DNA from: an uncultured Acidimicrobiales bacterium
Lineage (GTDB): Bacteria > Actinomycetota > Acidimicrobiia > Acidimicrobiales > SZUA-35
DNA: 64,000 nt
NCBI GenBank assembly: GCA_937922805.1
Contig: CALAJV010000011.1
Span: 186,001 to 250,000 of the forward strand
Direction: 5' to 3'
Both the position numbers and the translations under genes were made by a program. Under the pieces are notes generated by a model. It ran no database searches, was not told where the DNA came from, and worked only from the letters and a program-made list of their open reading frames with translations. Positions 34,385 to 41,934 of the stretch are shown here, in pieces; position 1 is the first letter of the stretch; every line of letters begins with the position of its first letter.

Positions 34385-35656
34385 ATGGTTGAGTATCGGT
34401 CAGTCGGGGCTGCTAGCCCGGGCCGTTCTGCCAGTTCGCCGCGTGGAACAGTTATCACTCGATACTTCCTTGCGGTCGCGGTCGTCGGCTTCTTCTTCGG
34501 ATTCCTTTTCGTCGATCTCCAGCCCAGAGAGCAGTTTACTAACCGAAGCTCGGCTGGTCTGATTGGCTCTGCTGTGGCTGACGGGCTGGGACCGCACCTG
34601 TCTGAGGTTCGAGTATCCGATGGGGTTAGAGACAATTCGATCGATGGGAAACGCTCGATCTGTCGCGAGCCGTCGATCGATCTCGAAGGTGGAGTTATCG
34701 AGGCTCCGTGGTTTTCGGCCTCAACGTCGGGGGTGGTGATCGAGCCGGGAGCCCTGGGGGCCAAAGTCTTCTTCGCCGAGGAGTGGGGTGCTTTCACAGT
34801 GGCCGGATCTCCAACATCGATTGCGGGCTGTAGCCAGATTCAATTCTCGCTGGCGGCGTCGGCGGACAATCCGACATTGGTGTTGCATTTAACCGGGGCC
34901 GAGAACGAAAGTTACGGTTCCGTCGTGGTTAATCAACCCGAGTTTGTCGCAAAAGGGAAGATTAGTTCAGTACCAAGAAAAGTGACTGTTCCGTTGAGGT
35001 TGTTCTCGGTGCCGGAGGGGAACGTTGCTGGCATCTCGCTGGTCAATGAAAGTGGGGTACGAGATCTTTCGATCCTGATCGACCGGTTTGAGTTTTTGCC
35101 GGACTCCGCCCTCGACACCGGATCGATCGTCGGTCAAGCTTCCGCTGATCAGTCTGGGGCAACCGCACCCAAAACCGAAGATCGGCCGGTCGACCCATCG
35201 CCCTTGTCAGCCACATCTTCGAGCAGGCTCGATGAGAGCGGAGCGGTGGCGTGCCAAACCATCTTTGATCAAAATTTGTCGTCTGAATGGCACCATGCCT
35301 CGTGGGGGTTCTCACTATCCGAGGTTGGATCAGAGGCGAGGATCACGTTCCCGAACTACTGGGGCGCACTGTCGTTCCAAAGTCATGGGCGGCCGGTCGA
35401 TGTTAGCCAGTGTCAAGATTTGCGGATTCAGATGTCCGCATCAGCCGACACAAGCTTCGTTGTCCAGATCCAAACTGTTGGGGCCACACCAGCGGGCGAA
35501 GCTGTCGTTGAGGTTGGCCAGAACCCCGAAGAGGTTGTCATACCCCTGGACACATTCGGTTTGATCGATAGCAAAGTAACGCGGGTTTCGATCGTCAACC
35601 AGGCGGAGATTGAAGGAATCGAGCTGACGTTGATTGCGGCTGCGTTTACCGACTGA
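34385..35656 (+). CDS. Membrane-anchored protein with two kinase-ectodomain-like beta-sandwich domains
   Basis: 423 residues from the ATG at 34385 with RBS GGGGAGGG. The frame is open to 34181, but that overlaps the divergent gene. One membrane segment (residues 25-43) is followed by two copies of an extracellular domain, residues about 92-238 and 289-423. Both share a W..(A)S start, a WGA(F/L)(S/T) motif (EEWGAFTV, NYWGALSF), a cysteine, and a late PL..F....V..(I/V)S(L/I)VN run. The pattern resembles CBM11/CIA30-type galactose-binding-like sandwiches. The kinase at 36899 carries a third copy outside the membrane. Family not named; carbohydrate binding is a guess from the fold pattern. Confidence 0.75.
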   Translation: MVEYRSVGAASPGRSASSPRGTVITRYFLAVAVVGFFFGFLFVDLQPREQFTNRSSAGLIGSAVADGLGPHLSEVRVSDGVRDNSIDGKRSICREPSIDLEGGVIEAPWFSASTSGVVIEPGALGAKVFFAEEWGAFTVAGSPTSIAGCSQIQFSLAASADNPTLVLHLTGAENESYGSVVVNQPEFVAKGKISSVPRKVTVPLRLFSVPEGNVAGISLVNESGVRDLSILIDRFEFLPDSALDTGSIVGQASADQSGATAPKTEDRPVDPSPLSATSSSRLDESGAVACQTIFDQNLSSEWHHASWGFSLSEVGSEARITFPNYWGALSFQSHGRPVDVSQCQDLRIQMSASADTSFVVQIQTVGATPAGEAVVEVGQNPEEVVIPLDTFGLIDSKVTRVSIVNQAEIEGIELTLIAAAFTD

Positions 35657-35686
35657 GGCCCGGGATCGAGCCTCAGTCGTCAACGT

Positions 35687-35716
35687 TCAACGCCAGTCAG
35701 GCGGCGTCGTTTTTCT
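35687..35716 (+). terminator. Candidate terminator after the ectodomain gene
   Basis: A short CGCC-AGTCA-GGCG hairpin (35691-35703) is followed by a T-run from about 35710 (TTTTTCTT). A second, longer inverted repeat, GACTGAGGC/GCCTCAGTC (35651-35678), overlaps the stop codon just upstream. Together they look like a transcription end between convergent genes, though the T-run is separated from the hairpin by several bases. Confidence 0.4.
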
Positions 35717-35726
35717 TATGGGAGAA

Positions 35727-36017
35727 TCAGTGAGCAACGTCGCCGACGACTAGTTCAGGCGTCACGTTGGTGTAGTTCGGCACGTCACCCATTACTGCCG
35801 CTCCGTGTTCAGCCATGGCCGAGTCCCATGCGTCCTTACTGGCAACGGTGCACCACCCAATAGCGGCCCACGGGCCGGAACTAACGGTGGAGGCCCCCCA
35901 CCCAGTGCAAGCATCACCAAGGGCATTGGCCAACATCGGCATGTGTTTCTCACAGTAATAATCCATGTCGAATGAAGAATCGTCGGTTTTTGGGTACAGA
36001 ATGTGGACTGAGATCAT
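35727..36017 (-). CDS. EthD-family protein
   Basis: 96 residues from the ATG at 36017 (MISVHILYP). The EthD ferredoxin-like fold is shown by FDMDYYCEKHMPML and the closing VPNYTNVTPELVVGDV. The frame extends to 36281 but those residues are not family-like. EthD-type proteins are small dimeric alpha/beta-barrel proteins, some acting as accessory factors for degradation. It sits between the ectodomain gene and the sigma factor gene, pointing the other way, and may be unrelated to them. Confidence 0.82.
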   Translation of the reverse strand: MISVHILYPKTDDSSFDMDYYCEKHMPMLANALGDACTGWGASTVSSGPWAAIGWCTVASKDAWDSAMAEHGAAVMGDVPNYTNVTPELVVGDVAH

Positions 36018-36173
36018 CCCGATAGCGTCGCACAAACTCTTCGGCTCGGCAATTTTCTCTCTTACTAGTTTGCTTAACACTTGTTTGGATATCGAGATTC
36101 TGGTGTGGTTGGTTGAGAGCAAAGAAGCAGTTCGTTTCCCGAACGTGCTGGTTTGGGGCACAATGGGTCTACC

Positions 36174-36806
36174 GTGTCTTCCTCCGACGTTGCCTCCGCC
36201 TTTGCCCGCTTTGATCGTGGTGCCCGGCGTGAACTTATCCAGCTGACCGCCGAGTATTCTTCGCTTACTGCTGAAGACCAAGGTGGCTTGCTTGACGGCT
36301 TAGCTGAACGGGCCGCTCTCGGTTCTCGGGATGCGCTCGATGTTTTGCTTGAAGTTGTCGACAACTTCCGATTGGCGGTGCCTTCAGTTCGACGTCTTGT
36401 CGCTGACGATCACTCCGTTGAAGAGATCGCTCAGGATGTGCTTGTTGCGATTGCCCGATCGATATCGAATTTTGAGGGCCGGTCAGCGTTCCGGTCGTGG
36501 ATGTATGGGGTCTCCCGCAATCAGGCGAAACTCTTTCTACGCGGTCAATCTCGTCGACCAGTGCCGGTGGAACCAATTGACCAAGCTGGGGTAGCGATGC
36601 ATCTCAGCTCACTCGTGGCTCGGCGCGAAACGCTCGACAACACGATCCAACTGTTGCCGCTGGTCTATCGAGATGCGGTGGTCTTGCGAGACGTTGAACA
36701 GCTAACGTACGCTGAGATCGGACAACGACTCGGTATCGAAGTCAATACGGTGCGATCAAGGATCGCCCGAGGGCGAGCTTTGCTCTCAGTCGAACTAGCT
36801 TCATAG
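36174..36806 (+). CDS. ECF-type RNA polymerase sigma factor without visible anti-sigma gene
   Basis: About 210 residues. Region 2 (DNFRLAVPSVRRLV through FEGRSAFRSWMYGVSRNQAK) and region 4 (LPLVYRDAVVLRDVEQLTYAEIGQRLGIEVNTVRSRIARGRALL) are complete. I prefer the GTG at 36174; a TTG at 36153 is also in frame. The core-binding acidic motif is HSVEEIAQDV in place of the usual DAED. No zinc-binding anti-sigma gene follows; instead a Ser/Thr kinase starts 92 bases downstream. Some ECF groups are switched on by kinase phosphorylation, which this layout suggests. Confidence 0.88.
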   Translation: MSSSDVASAFARFDRGARRELIQLTAEYSSLTAEDQGGLLDGLAERAALGSRDALDVLLEVVDNFRLAVPSVRRLVADDHSVEEIAQDVLVAIARSISNFEGRSAFRSWMYGVSRNQAKLFLRGQSRRPVPVEPIDQAGVAMHLSSLVARRETLDNTIQLLPLVYRDAVVLRDVEQLTYAEIGQRLGIEVNTVRSRIARGRALLSVELAS

Positions 36807-36898
36807 GTCCAGCGAGTTCATTGTTGTTGTTCTAACTGTTGGCTTATCTGTTGGTCCGTGCCGCTAGTACTGATTGGTGTGGGCTATAGGCTGAGGTC

Positions 36899-38347
36899 AT
36901 GGCTGATCTGAGCGGAACGAGGCTCGGCCGCTTACAGATCCACGAAGTAATTGGAACTGGCGGCTTTTGTTCGGTGTACCGCGCCTACGACGAAGGGTTA
37001 GATACCCTCGTCGCGGTCAAAGTGTTAGCTGAAAACCATAGTTTCGATGTTGAAGCGCGTGAGCGGTTCCTTGCTGAGGGACGCCTTTTGCGTCGGGTAG
37101 AAGATCCGGCTGTCTTGCAGGTGTTCGACGTTGGCGAAACGGCGAGTAATCAGCCCTACTTGGTCTTGCAATACGCTCCAGGGGGAAGCTTGGCCGATCG
37201 TCTTTCGTCCCCAGATGTCGTGGTTGACTGGCGAGATCTTGAATCGTTAGCCGACGTGATAGCCGGTGCCCTTGGCGCACTTCACGACGTCGGCATCGTT
37301 CATCGCGATGTTTCTCCATCCAACATTTTTATTGCCGGTGACGTATCCCAACCGGACGATCTCGAACACCGAGTGATAGGAGACGGTGAGCGTTTTGTGC
37401 TTGGCGATCTTGGACTAGCAAAGGATGTGGCTCGATCGTCGGGGGTAACGGTTGGCGCCGGTACGCCGAAGTTCGCCTCTCCCGAACAGATGCATGCCAC
37501 GGCCTCGGTTGGCCCGGTTGCTGATGTTTACGGGGCCTCGGCTTTGGTCGAACACATGGCGTCCGGCAGCAGGTACGAAAATGAGATTCGTCGACGAGTC
37601 GAGCCAGGCTTAGCCGAGGACCCAACAGATCGGCCTCAAGATATCTCAAGCTGGCGCGATCAGCTCGGCGACTTCTCAGAGCTGTCGAGCGAATCGTCGA
37701 GCAGTACTCAATCAGCCACCCAGCCCCCGGGTCGTCGACGTCAGCGCCCGACGATGGTCGGACTAGCTCTGTTCACGATTGGGGTCGGAATATTCGTTGC
37801 GGCCATGTTGATTAGCCGCCCGACGAACCTTGATGGTGATCTGGTCAACAGCGCATCCTCGGGCGATGAGGCTGGCCAGCTAGTTATCTTTGCTGACGGT
37901 TTAGGGGCTGGATGGTTCGACGCATCGTGGAGCACCGTTGACAACCTCGACCCCGATTCAGGTGAGATCGAAGTCGAAGAGTGGGGGGCGTTATCGGTCG
38001 AACGGGGAGAGGCCCAGATGGTTGCCTTGTCTAGCTCAGTCCTGGTTGAGCTTGAAACTATCGAGCCAGCTGATCCAAATCAGGCTCGGATCGCGGTTCG
38101 AATAAACGACGAAGAAGGTCGCCAATTGAAACCTTGTCTTGTGACCGGTTCCAACTTTAGTCGGGTCGCCGACGGGCGAATTGAGGTTGCGGTGCCCTTG
38201 GATGAATTGGGCTCGACCAACGGTGGGGTGAGCAGGGTTAGCGTCTTGGCCCAAGGGGCTGGCCGGCTCCGGTTTCGCCTACATCGTCTCTGGTTCGGAC
38301 CGACGCCTAGCTGGGTAGCGGCAGACGCAACCTGTGCTGAACGTTAG
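36899..38347 (+). CDS. Membrane Ser/Thr protein kinase with galactose-binding-like ectodomain
   Basis: 482 residues. The Hanks kinase domain spans residues 10-255: glycine loop GTGGFCSV (19-26), VAVK with K41, E60, HRDVSPSN (135-142), DLG (170-172) and SPEQ (194-197). The C-lobe is short between ASGSRYENEI and GLAEDPTDRP, so the alpha-G region is reduced. One membrane segment lies at about 287-305. The extracellular part (327-482) carries the same W...ASW, EEWGALSV, PLDELG...VSRVSVL pattern as the two domains of the protein at 34385. The gene follows the sigma factor and has no PASTA repeats. It probably senses a wall or external ligand. Confidence 0.88.
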   Translation: MADLSGTRLGRLQIHEVIGTGGFCSVYRAYDEGLDTLVAVKVLAENHSFDVEARERFLAEGRLLRRVEDPAVLQVFDVGETASNQPYLVLQYAPGGSLADRLSSPDVVVDWRDLESLADVIAGALGALHDVGIVHRDVSPSNIFIAGDVSQPDDLEHRVIGDGERFVLGDLGLAKDVARSSGVTVGAGTPKFASPEQMHATASVGPVADVYGASALVEHMASGSRYENEIRRRVEPGLAEDPTDRPQDISSWRDQLGDFSELSSESSSSTQSATQPPGRRRQRPTMVGLALFTIGVGIFVAAMLISRPTNLDGDLVNSASSGDEAGQLVIFADGLGAGWFDASWSTVDNLDPDSGEIEVEEWGALSVERGEAQMVALSSSVLVELETIEPADPNQARIAVRINDEEGRQLKPCLVTGSNFSRVADGRIEVAVPLDELGSTNGGVSRVSVLAQGAGRLRFRLHRLWFGPTPSWVAADATCAER

Positions 38348-38400
38348 TCTTGATCGTGTTGCGGGTGGATGTTTCTGTCGGCCTTATCGGGACGATCCAG

Positions 38401-38422
38401 GGCTAGCGGTTCCCGCTAAGCC
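38401..38422. terminator. Hairpin between convergent stk and lysR genes
   Basis: GGCTAGCGG-TTC-CCGCTAAGCC forms a 9-pair stem with one unpaired A in the short region between the two convergent genes, overlapping the LysR stop codon. It may act as a bidirectional terminator. It lacks a T-run on either side. Confidence 0.4.
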
Positions 38423-39288
38423 GCCCGGTACGAGGATGCGCAGATCAGTTCGGACTTGATTGTGTCAACAAGCGCTTCCACCGCCTCGGGCCGTTCCCCT
38501 GGGACGGTCCGGATAATTTGATTGATCTTCGGTAAGGGCTCCATGCTTGCCGACGGCTTCCACTCGACTACATCACCCCCGAGGTAACGAGCGCTCATCG
38601 CTGCCACTCCGATGCCGGCTTCGACGGCCGCTCGAACGTCGGCCGAGGTCGCCGCGGAGAAGACTGTTCTGTGCTTGATGCCGGCTCGGCTGAGGATGTC
38701 GTGAGTGAACTCGTTGTAGTAACAGTGGTGGCCGAAGTCGAGAATCGGAACAACTTCGCCATCGAACGACTCGGCCGCGGATGTGACGAACACTAAATCT
38801 TCGGACCATAAGACGATGTCGGTGGACTGCACACCCTCATCTTTTACCTGAAAGATGGCGACATCGATCTCACCATCGGCAACCCACTCGGTCAACGCCC
38901 CGGTGTGGTCGACCGAGAACTGCACCTCGGTTCCTGGGTGCTTGCGACGAAAGGCTCCGAGGATCGCTGCGATCTGCTCCATATCGATCTCGCCGTTGGA
39001 GCTGAGCGAGACTTCACCGGCCAGGTCTGAGCTCGATAGTCGGGCGGCCGCTTGATCATGCAACTCGACCATAGCTCTAGCGTCGGGCAGCAAGGCCCGC
39101 CCCGCTCGGGTTGGGCGAAGTGTGTGCCCATCGCGAATTAGGAGTGGCTGTCCGGCTCGTTCTTCGAGTCGTTGAACCTTCCGACTTACAGCGGATTGAC
39201 CCATGTGGAGGCGTTCGGCTGCTCGAGTCATACCTCCGCTATCGAGAACGGCTAGTAGAACTCGTAGGGATTCAATGTCGAGGTTCAT
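38416..39288 (-). CDS. LysR-family transcriptional regulator
   Basis: 290 residues from the ATG at 39288. The N-terminal winged helix (ESLRVLLAVLDSGGMTRAAERLHMGQSAVSRKVQRLEER) is typical, followed by a periplasmic-binding-like effector domain from about residue 90. The frame is open to 39396, with residues unlike the family. Its neighbour on the other side is a small hypothetical gene starting 96 bases away in the opposite direction, which is the only obvious candidate target. Confidence 0.9.
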   Translation of the reverse strand: MNLDIESLRVLLAVLDSGGMTRAAERLHMGQSAVSRKVQRLEERAGQPLLIRDGHTLRPTRAGRALLPDARAMVELHDQAAARLSSSDLAGEVSLSSNGEIDMEQIAAILGAFRRKHPGTEVQFSVDHTGALTEWVADGEIDVAIFQVKDEGVQSTDIVLWSEDLVFVTSAAESFDGEVVPILDFGHHCYYNEFTHDILSRAGIKHRTVFSAATSADVRAAVEAGIGVAAMSARYLGGDVVEWKPSASMEPLPKINQIIRTVPGERPEAVEALVDTIKSELICASSYRAA

Positions 39289-39384
39289 ACCAAAACCGTA
39301 CCCGATACCACGATGACAAACTGGAATATAAACCATCTGATTATGTCGCTGGCGCATATCACGTTGGGGGTGGAGAATGAACTC

Positions 39385-39714
39385 ATGACCGATCAACAGA
39401 ACCCCAACTCAGTGTTCGACCCGAAAGCGTTTCGCGAGGCGATGGGTCCCGGATACGGCGTGGCGTCGTTCCGAGAGCAGGCAGCGTTCACCGGTCAGAG
39501 CGCCACAGCAAGGCAATCGCTGCCGCCTTCGGATAGTTCGCTTTCCTCAAAGCCTGCTGCGAAACGTCGTGTGAGCGCTCATGAAACCTGGCTCGTGTCG
39601 CTGCACCATCAACTGTTGCTGCGGGTGGATCACTTGTTTGAGCGCAGCCATAGTTTCACCCAAACGCGGTTGTCGAAGTTCGAAGATCCTCAACCAGTTC
39701 AGACCTGCTGCTAA
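39385..39714 (+). CDS. Hypothetical 109-residue protein
   Basis: From the ATG at 39385, with GGAG 9 bases upstream. The N-terminal part (FDPKAFREAMGPGYGVASFREQAAFTG) looks like real coding sequence with conserved-looking Gly/Pro content, and the rest is Ser/His-rich with a terminal CC. No membrane segment or known domain. It is divergent from the lysR gene and could be its target. I cannot assign a function. Confidence 0.45.
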   Translation: MTDQQNPNSVFDPKAFREAMGPGYGVASFREQAAFTGQSATARQSLPPSDSSLSSKPAAKRRVSAHETWLVSLHHQLLLRVDHLFERSHSFTQTRLSKFEDPQPVQTCC

Positions 39715-39731
39715 GCGTTAGAAACCTCTGC

Positions 39732-40154
39732 TTACAACGTCGGCAGCTGGTCGGGCATCAACGCGGTTCCGCTTTGCCGTTGAGCGTCGATTAAGTCCCG
39801 ATCGCAGGTCCAACAAAGATACTCGGAGTTGGTTGACACGATTGAAAGTTGGGTGCCCCGTGATTTCTCGATGACTGCGACCGGCGCAGCGTAAAGATCT
39901 CCTTGGCCACATCGAGCGCAGCGCCGCTGCGGGTCTCGATCCCATTGGGTTGCACAGGCACCGCAAGTAATTCGTATCAGCGCCTCGATTCGTTCGCCTT
40001 GTAAATCATCAGTTTCACGGCACTGGGGGCAAGCGATTTCATCGTTGTGGGCCTTAGCCGATGCGGGGCTGTTGGCAGAACCGGGTTGTTGTTGATCTGG
40101 CTGTCCAGATTGGGGAGCAGGATGTGAACCCATAACTGGCAATTCTAGGGGCAT
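39732..40154 (-). CDS. Multi-zinc-ribbon protein
   Basis: 140 residues. After a Gln/Pro-rich N-terminus there are four CxxC knuckles: CPQC, CGAC, CARC and CWTC. This fits two zinc ribbons. The segments ITCGACATQWDRDPQRRC and YLCWTCDRDL are typical of small rubredoxin-like or zinc-ribbon proteins. A start at residue 8 (MGSHPAP) is also possible. It is divergent from the LCP gene. Function unknown; it may bind nucleic acid or protein. Confidence 0.7.
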   Translation of the reverse strand: MPLELPVMGSHPAPQSGQPDQQQPGSANSPASAKAHNDEIACPQCRETDDLQGERIEALIRITCGACATQWDRDPQRRCARCGQGDLYAAPVAVIEKSRGTQLSIVSTNSEYLCWTCDRDLIDAQRQSGTALMPDQLPTL

Positions 40155-40214
40155 TCGGCGGCCTCAGAATGCGATCGACGCCCCGACGGCCGTGTTGTTA
40201 GCTAAGTTGACCTT

Positions 40215-41291
40215 GTGGCCAAGAGTTTCACCCTTTCGTTCGATGGCGATGAGCAGCATCAGGGCAACTCATACCCCGATGACCGAAGCCAGATCCAACC
40301 CGACCGACCGAGGATCAAACGTCGACGGCCATTCCGCAAGATTTTGCTAGTCGGATTGCTGCTACTGCTCGTCGTGCTCGGTTGGGGGCTGTACCGCTAT
40401 TCCAGGATTTCCTCGATTGATGTTCCTGGGGTTGAACCGGCGGGGACGGGCCAGACCGCCAACTGGCTTTTTGTTGGAACTGACACTCGAGATGAACTCG
40501 ATCCTGGCGGCGCTGACGCAGAGCGTTTCGCTAACCAGGGGGTGGAAGGCAAACGAGCTGACACGATCATGATCGTCCGAGTGGACCGGGTAACCGGCAA
40601 CGTGGATATGTTGTCGATCCCGCGAGACCTTTGGCTACCTTTAGTTCAACTCGATGGATCGGTGGGCGACAACGGTCGGGTGAACGGAAGTTTCAACGGC
40701 GACGGTGGTCAGCAGCGGCTAGTGGCGACCATCGAGCAGAATCTCGGTATCGAGATTAACCACTATGCCGAGGTCAACTTCGTCGGATTTCAGGAATTGG
40801 TTAACGCCATTGGGGGCGTAGAGATTTGTGTAGATGGGCCGACCCGTGACCAGCTTTCGGGGCTCTCAATCGAAACCGCTGGTTGCCACCTGCTCGACGG
40901 CAATCAAGGGCTGGCTTTCGTTCGTGGCCGCAACGTTGAGACCTTTATCGACGGACAGTGGGTACTGGACCCAACGGCCGACTTTGGTCGCACCGCTAGG
41001 CAGCGCCTGTTTCTGTCGGAGGTTTCAAAAAGTGCAGCTCAAAATGTCGGGCCTGCGTCGCCGCTGACGCTCGATCGACTAGCTAAGGTCGCCGGTGAGC
41101 ACTTGCTGATAGAAGACGGTGCCGGACCAACCGACATGGCGAGACTAGCCAGGAACTTTTCGGCAGCCGACGAAAGCCAAGTCATCGGTCATAGTTTGCC
41201 TGTCGAGGACTTTCGAACCTCGGGAGGAGCGGCAGTGCTAAAACTCAAAGAGGCTGAAGCTCAGCAGACGCTAGACATCTTTCGGGGCTAA
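40215..41291 (+). CDS. LytR-CpsA-Psr (LCP) family cell-wall glycopolymer ligase
   Basis: 358 residues. A cytoplasmic basic N-terminus and one membrane segment (ILLVGLLLLLVVLGWGLYRY) precede an extracellular LCP domain: RADTIMIVRVDRVTGNVDMLSIPRDLWLPL holds the catalytic arginine and aspartate residues, and QELVNAIGGVEICVD and GLAFVRGRN are conserved. LCP proteins attach teichoic acid, arabinogalactan or capsule to peptidoglycan. No polymer synthesis genes are adjacent, but glycosyltransferase genes lie 3 kb downstream. Confidence 0.93.
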   Translation: MAKSFTLSFDGDEQHQGNSYPDDRSQIQPDRPRIKRRRPFRKILLVGLLLLLVVLGWGLYRYSRISSIDVPGVEPAGTGQTANWLFVGTDTRDELDPGGADAERFANQGVEGKRADTIMIVRVDRVTGNVDMLSIPRDLWLPLVQLDGSVGDNGRVNGSFNGDGGQQRLVATIEQNLGIEINHYAEVNFVGFQELVNAIGGVEICVDGPTRDQLSGLSIETAGCHLLDGNQGLAFVRGRNVETFIDGQWVLDPTADFGRTARQRLFLSEVSKSAAQNVGPASPLTLDRLAKVAGEHLLIEDGAGPTDMARLARNFSAADESQVIGHSLPVEDFRTSGGAAVLKLKEAEAQQTLDIFRG

Positions 41292-41325
41292 CCACCACAT
41301 GAACCCAAACGGCTGTCTTGGCCGG

Positions 41326-41925
41326 TTACAACGATGCTAACAGAGCGGCTGCTATCGCCTGGGCTGACCCATCATCGGGGGTGTATCGCCGATCGGCGTC
41401 AACTGGTGCTTCATAGGGGTCGTCGATACCGGTCATGCCGGTTATTTCGCCGGAACGAGCTTTGCGGTAAAGACCTTTGGGGTCTCGCTGTTCACAAATC
41501 TCGAGTGGAGTATCGACAAAGACTTCGATGAACGGAAGGTCCGCCTGGTCATGCATCTGTCGGGCCAACTCTCGACCGGCCCGATAGGGGCTAATCAAAG
41601 GAACGACCGCAACCACACCAGCATCACAAAAGAGTCGAGCGACATGGGCCACTCGGCGAACATTTTCGTTCCGATCGGCGGCGGAAAAGCCTAGATCTCC
41701 GTTCAAACCGTGACGAAGGTTGTCGCCGTCGAGAAGGTAGGCCGGTCGGCCAGCCTCAATGAGCTGTCGTTCAAGCTCAACTGCGATCGTTGACTTGCCC
41801 GACCCAGACAGCCCGGTCAGCCAGACGGTGCAACCGGAAGCCTGGGCGGAGGTGCCGATAGCGGACCACCGATTGGCTCGCTCCACTGAGCTCGCGTGCC
41901 AAACCGTATTCTCAGTCTTGGTCAT
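41326..41925 (-). CDS. cysC: Adenylyl-sulfate kinase
   Basis: 199 residues. P-loop GLSGSGKST, then LLDGDNLRHGLNGDLGFS with the APS-binding aspartate, FIEVFVDTPLEICEQRDPKGLYRKA, which is the mobile lid region, and the DDPYEAP segment. It phosphorylates APS to PAPS. It is the third gene of a cysD-cysN-cysC operon on the minus strand and follows cysN by 9 bases. Confidence 0.95.
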   Translation of the reverse strand: MTKTENTVWHASSVERANRWSAIGTSAQASGCTVWLTGLSGSGKSTIAVELERQLIEAGRPAYLLDGDNLRHGLNGDLGFSAADRNENVRRVAHVARLFCDAGVVAVVPLISPYRAGRELARQMHDQADLPFIEVFVDTPLEICEQRDPKGLYRKARSGEITGMTGIDDPYEAPVDADRRYTPDDGSAQAIAAALLASL

Positions 41926-41934
41926 AGAGCCAAA

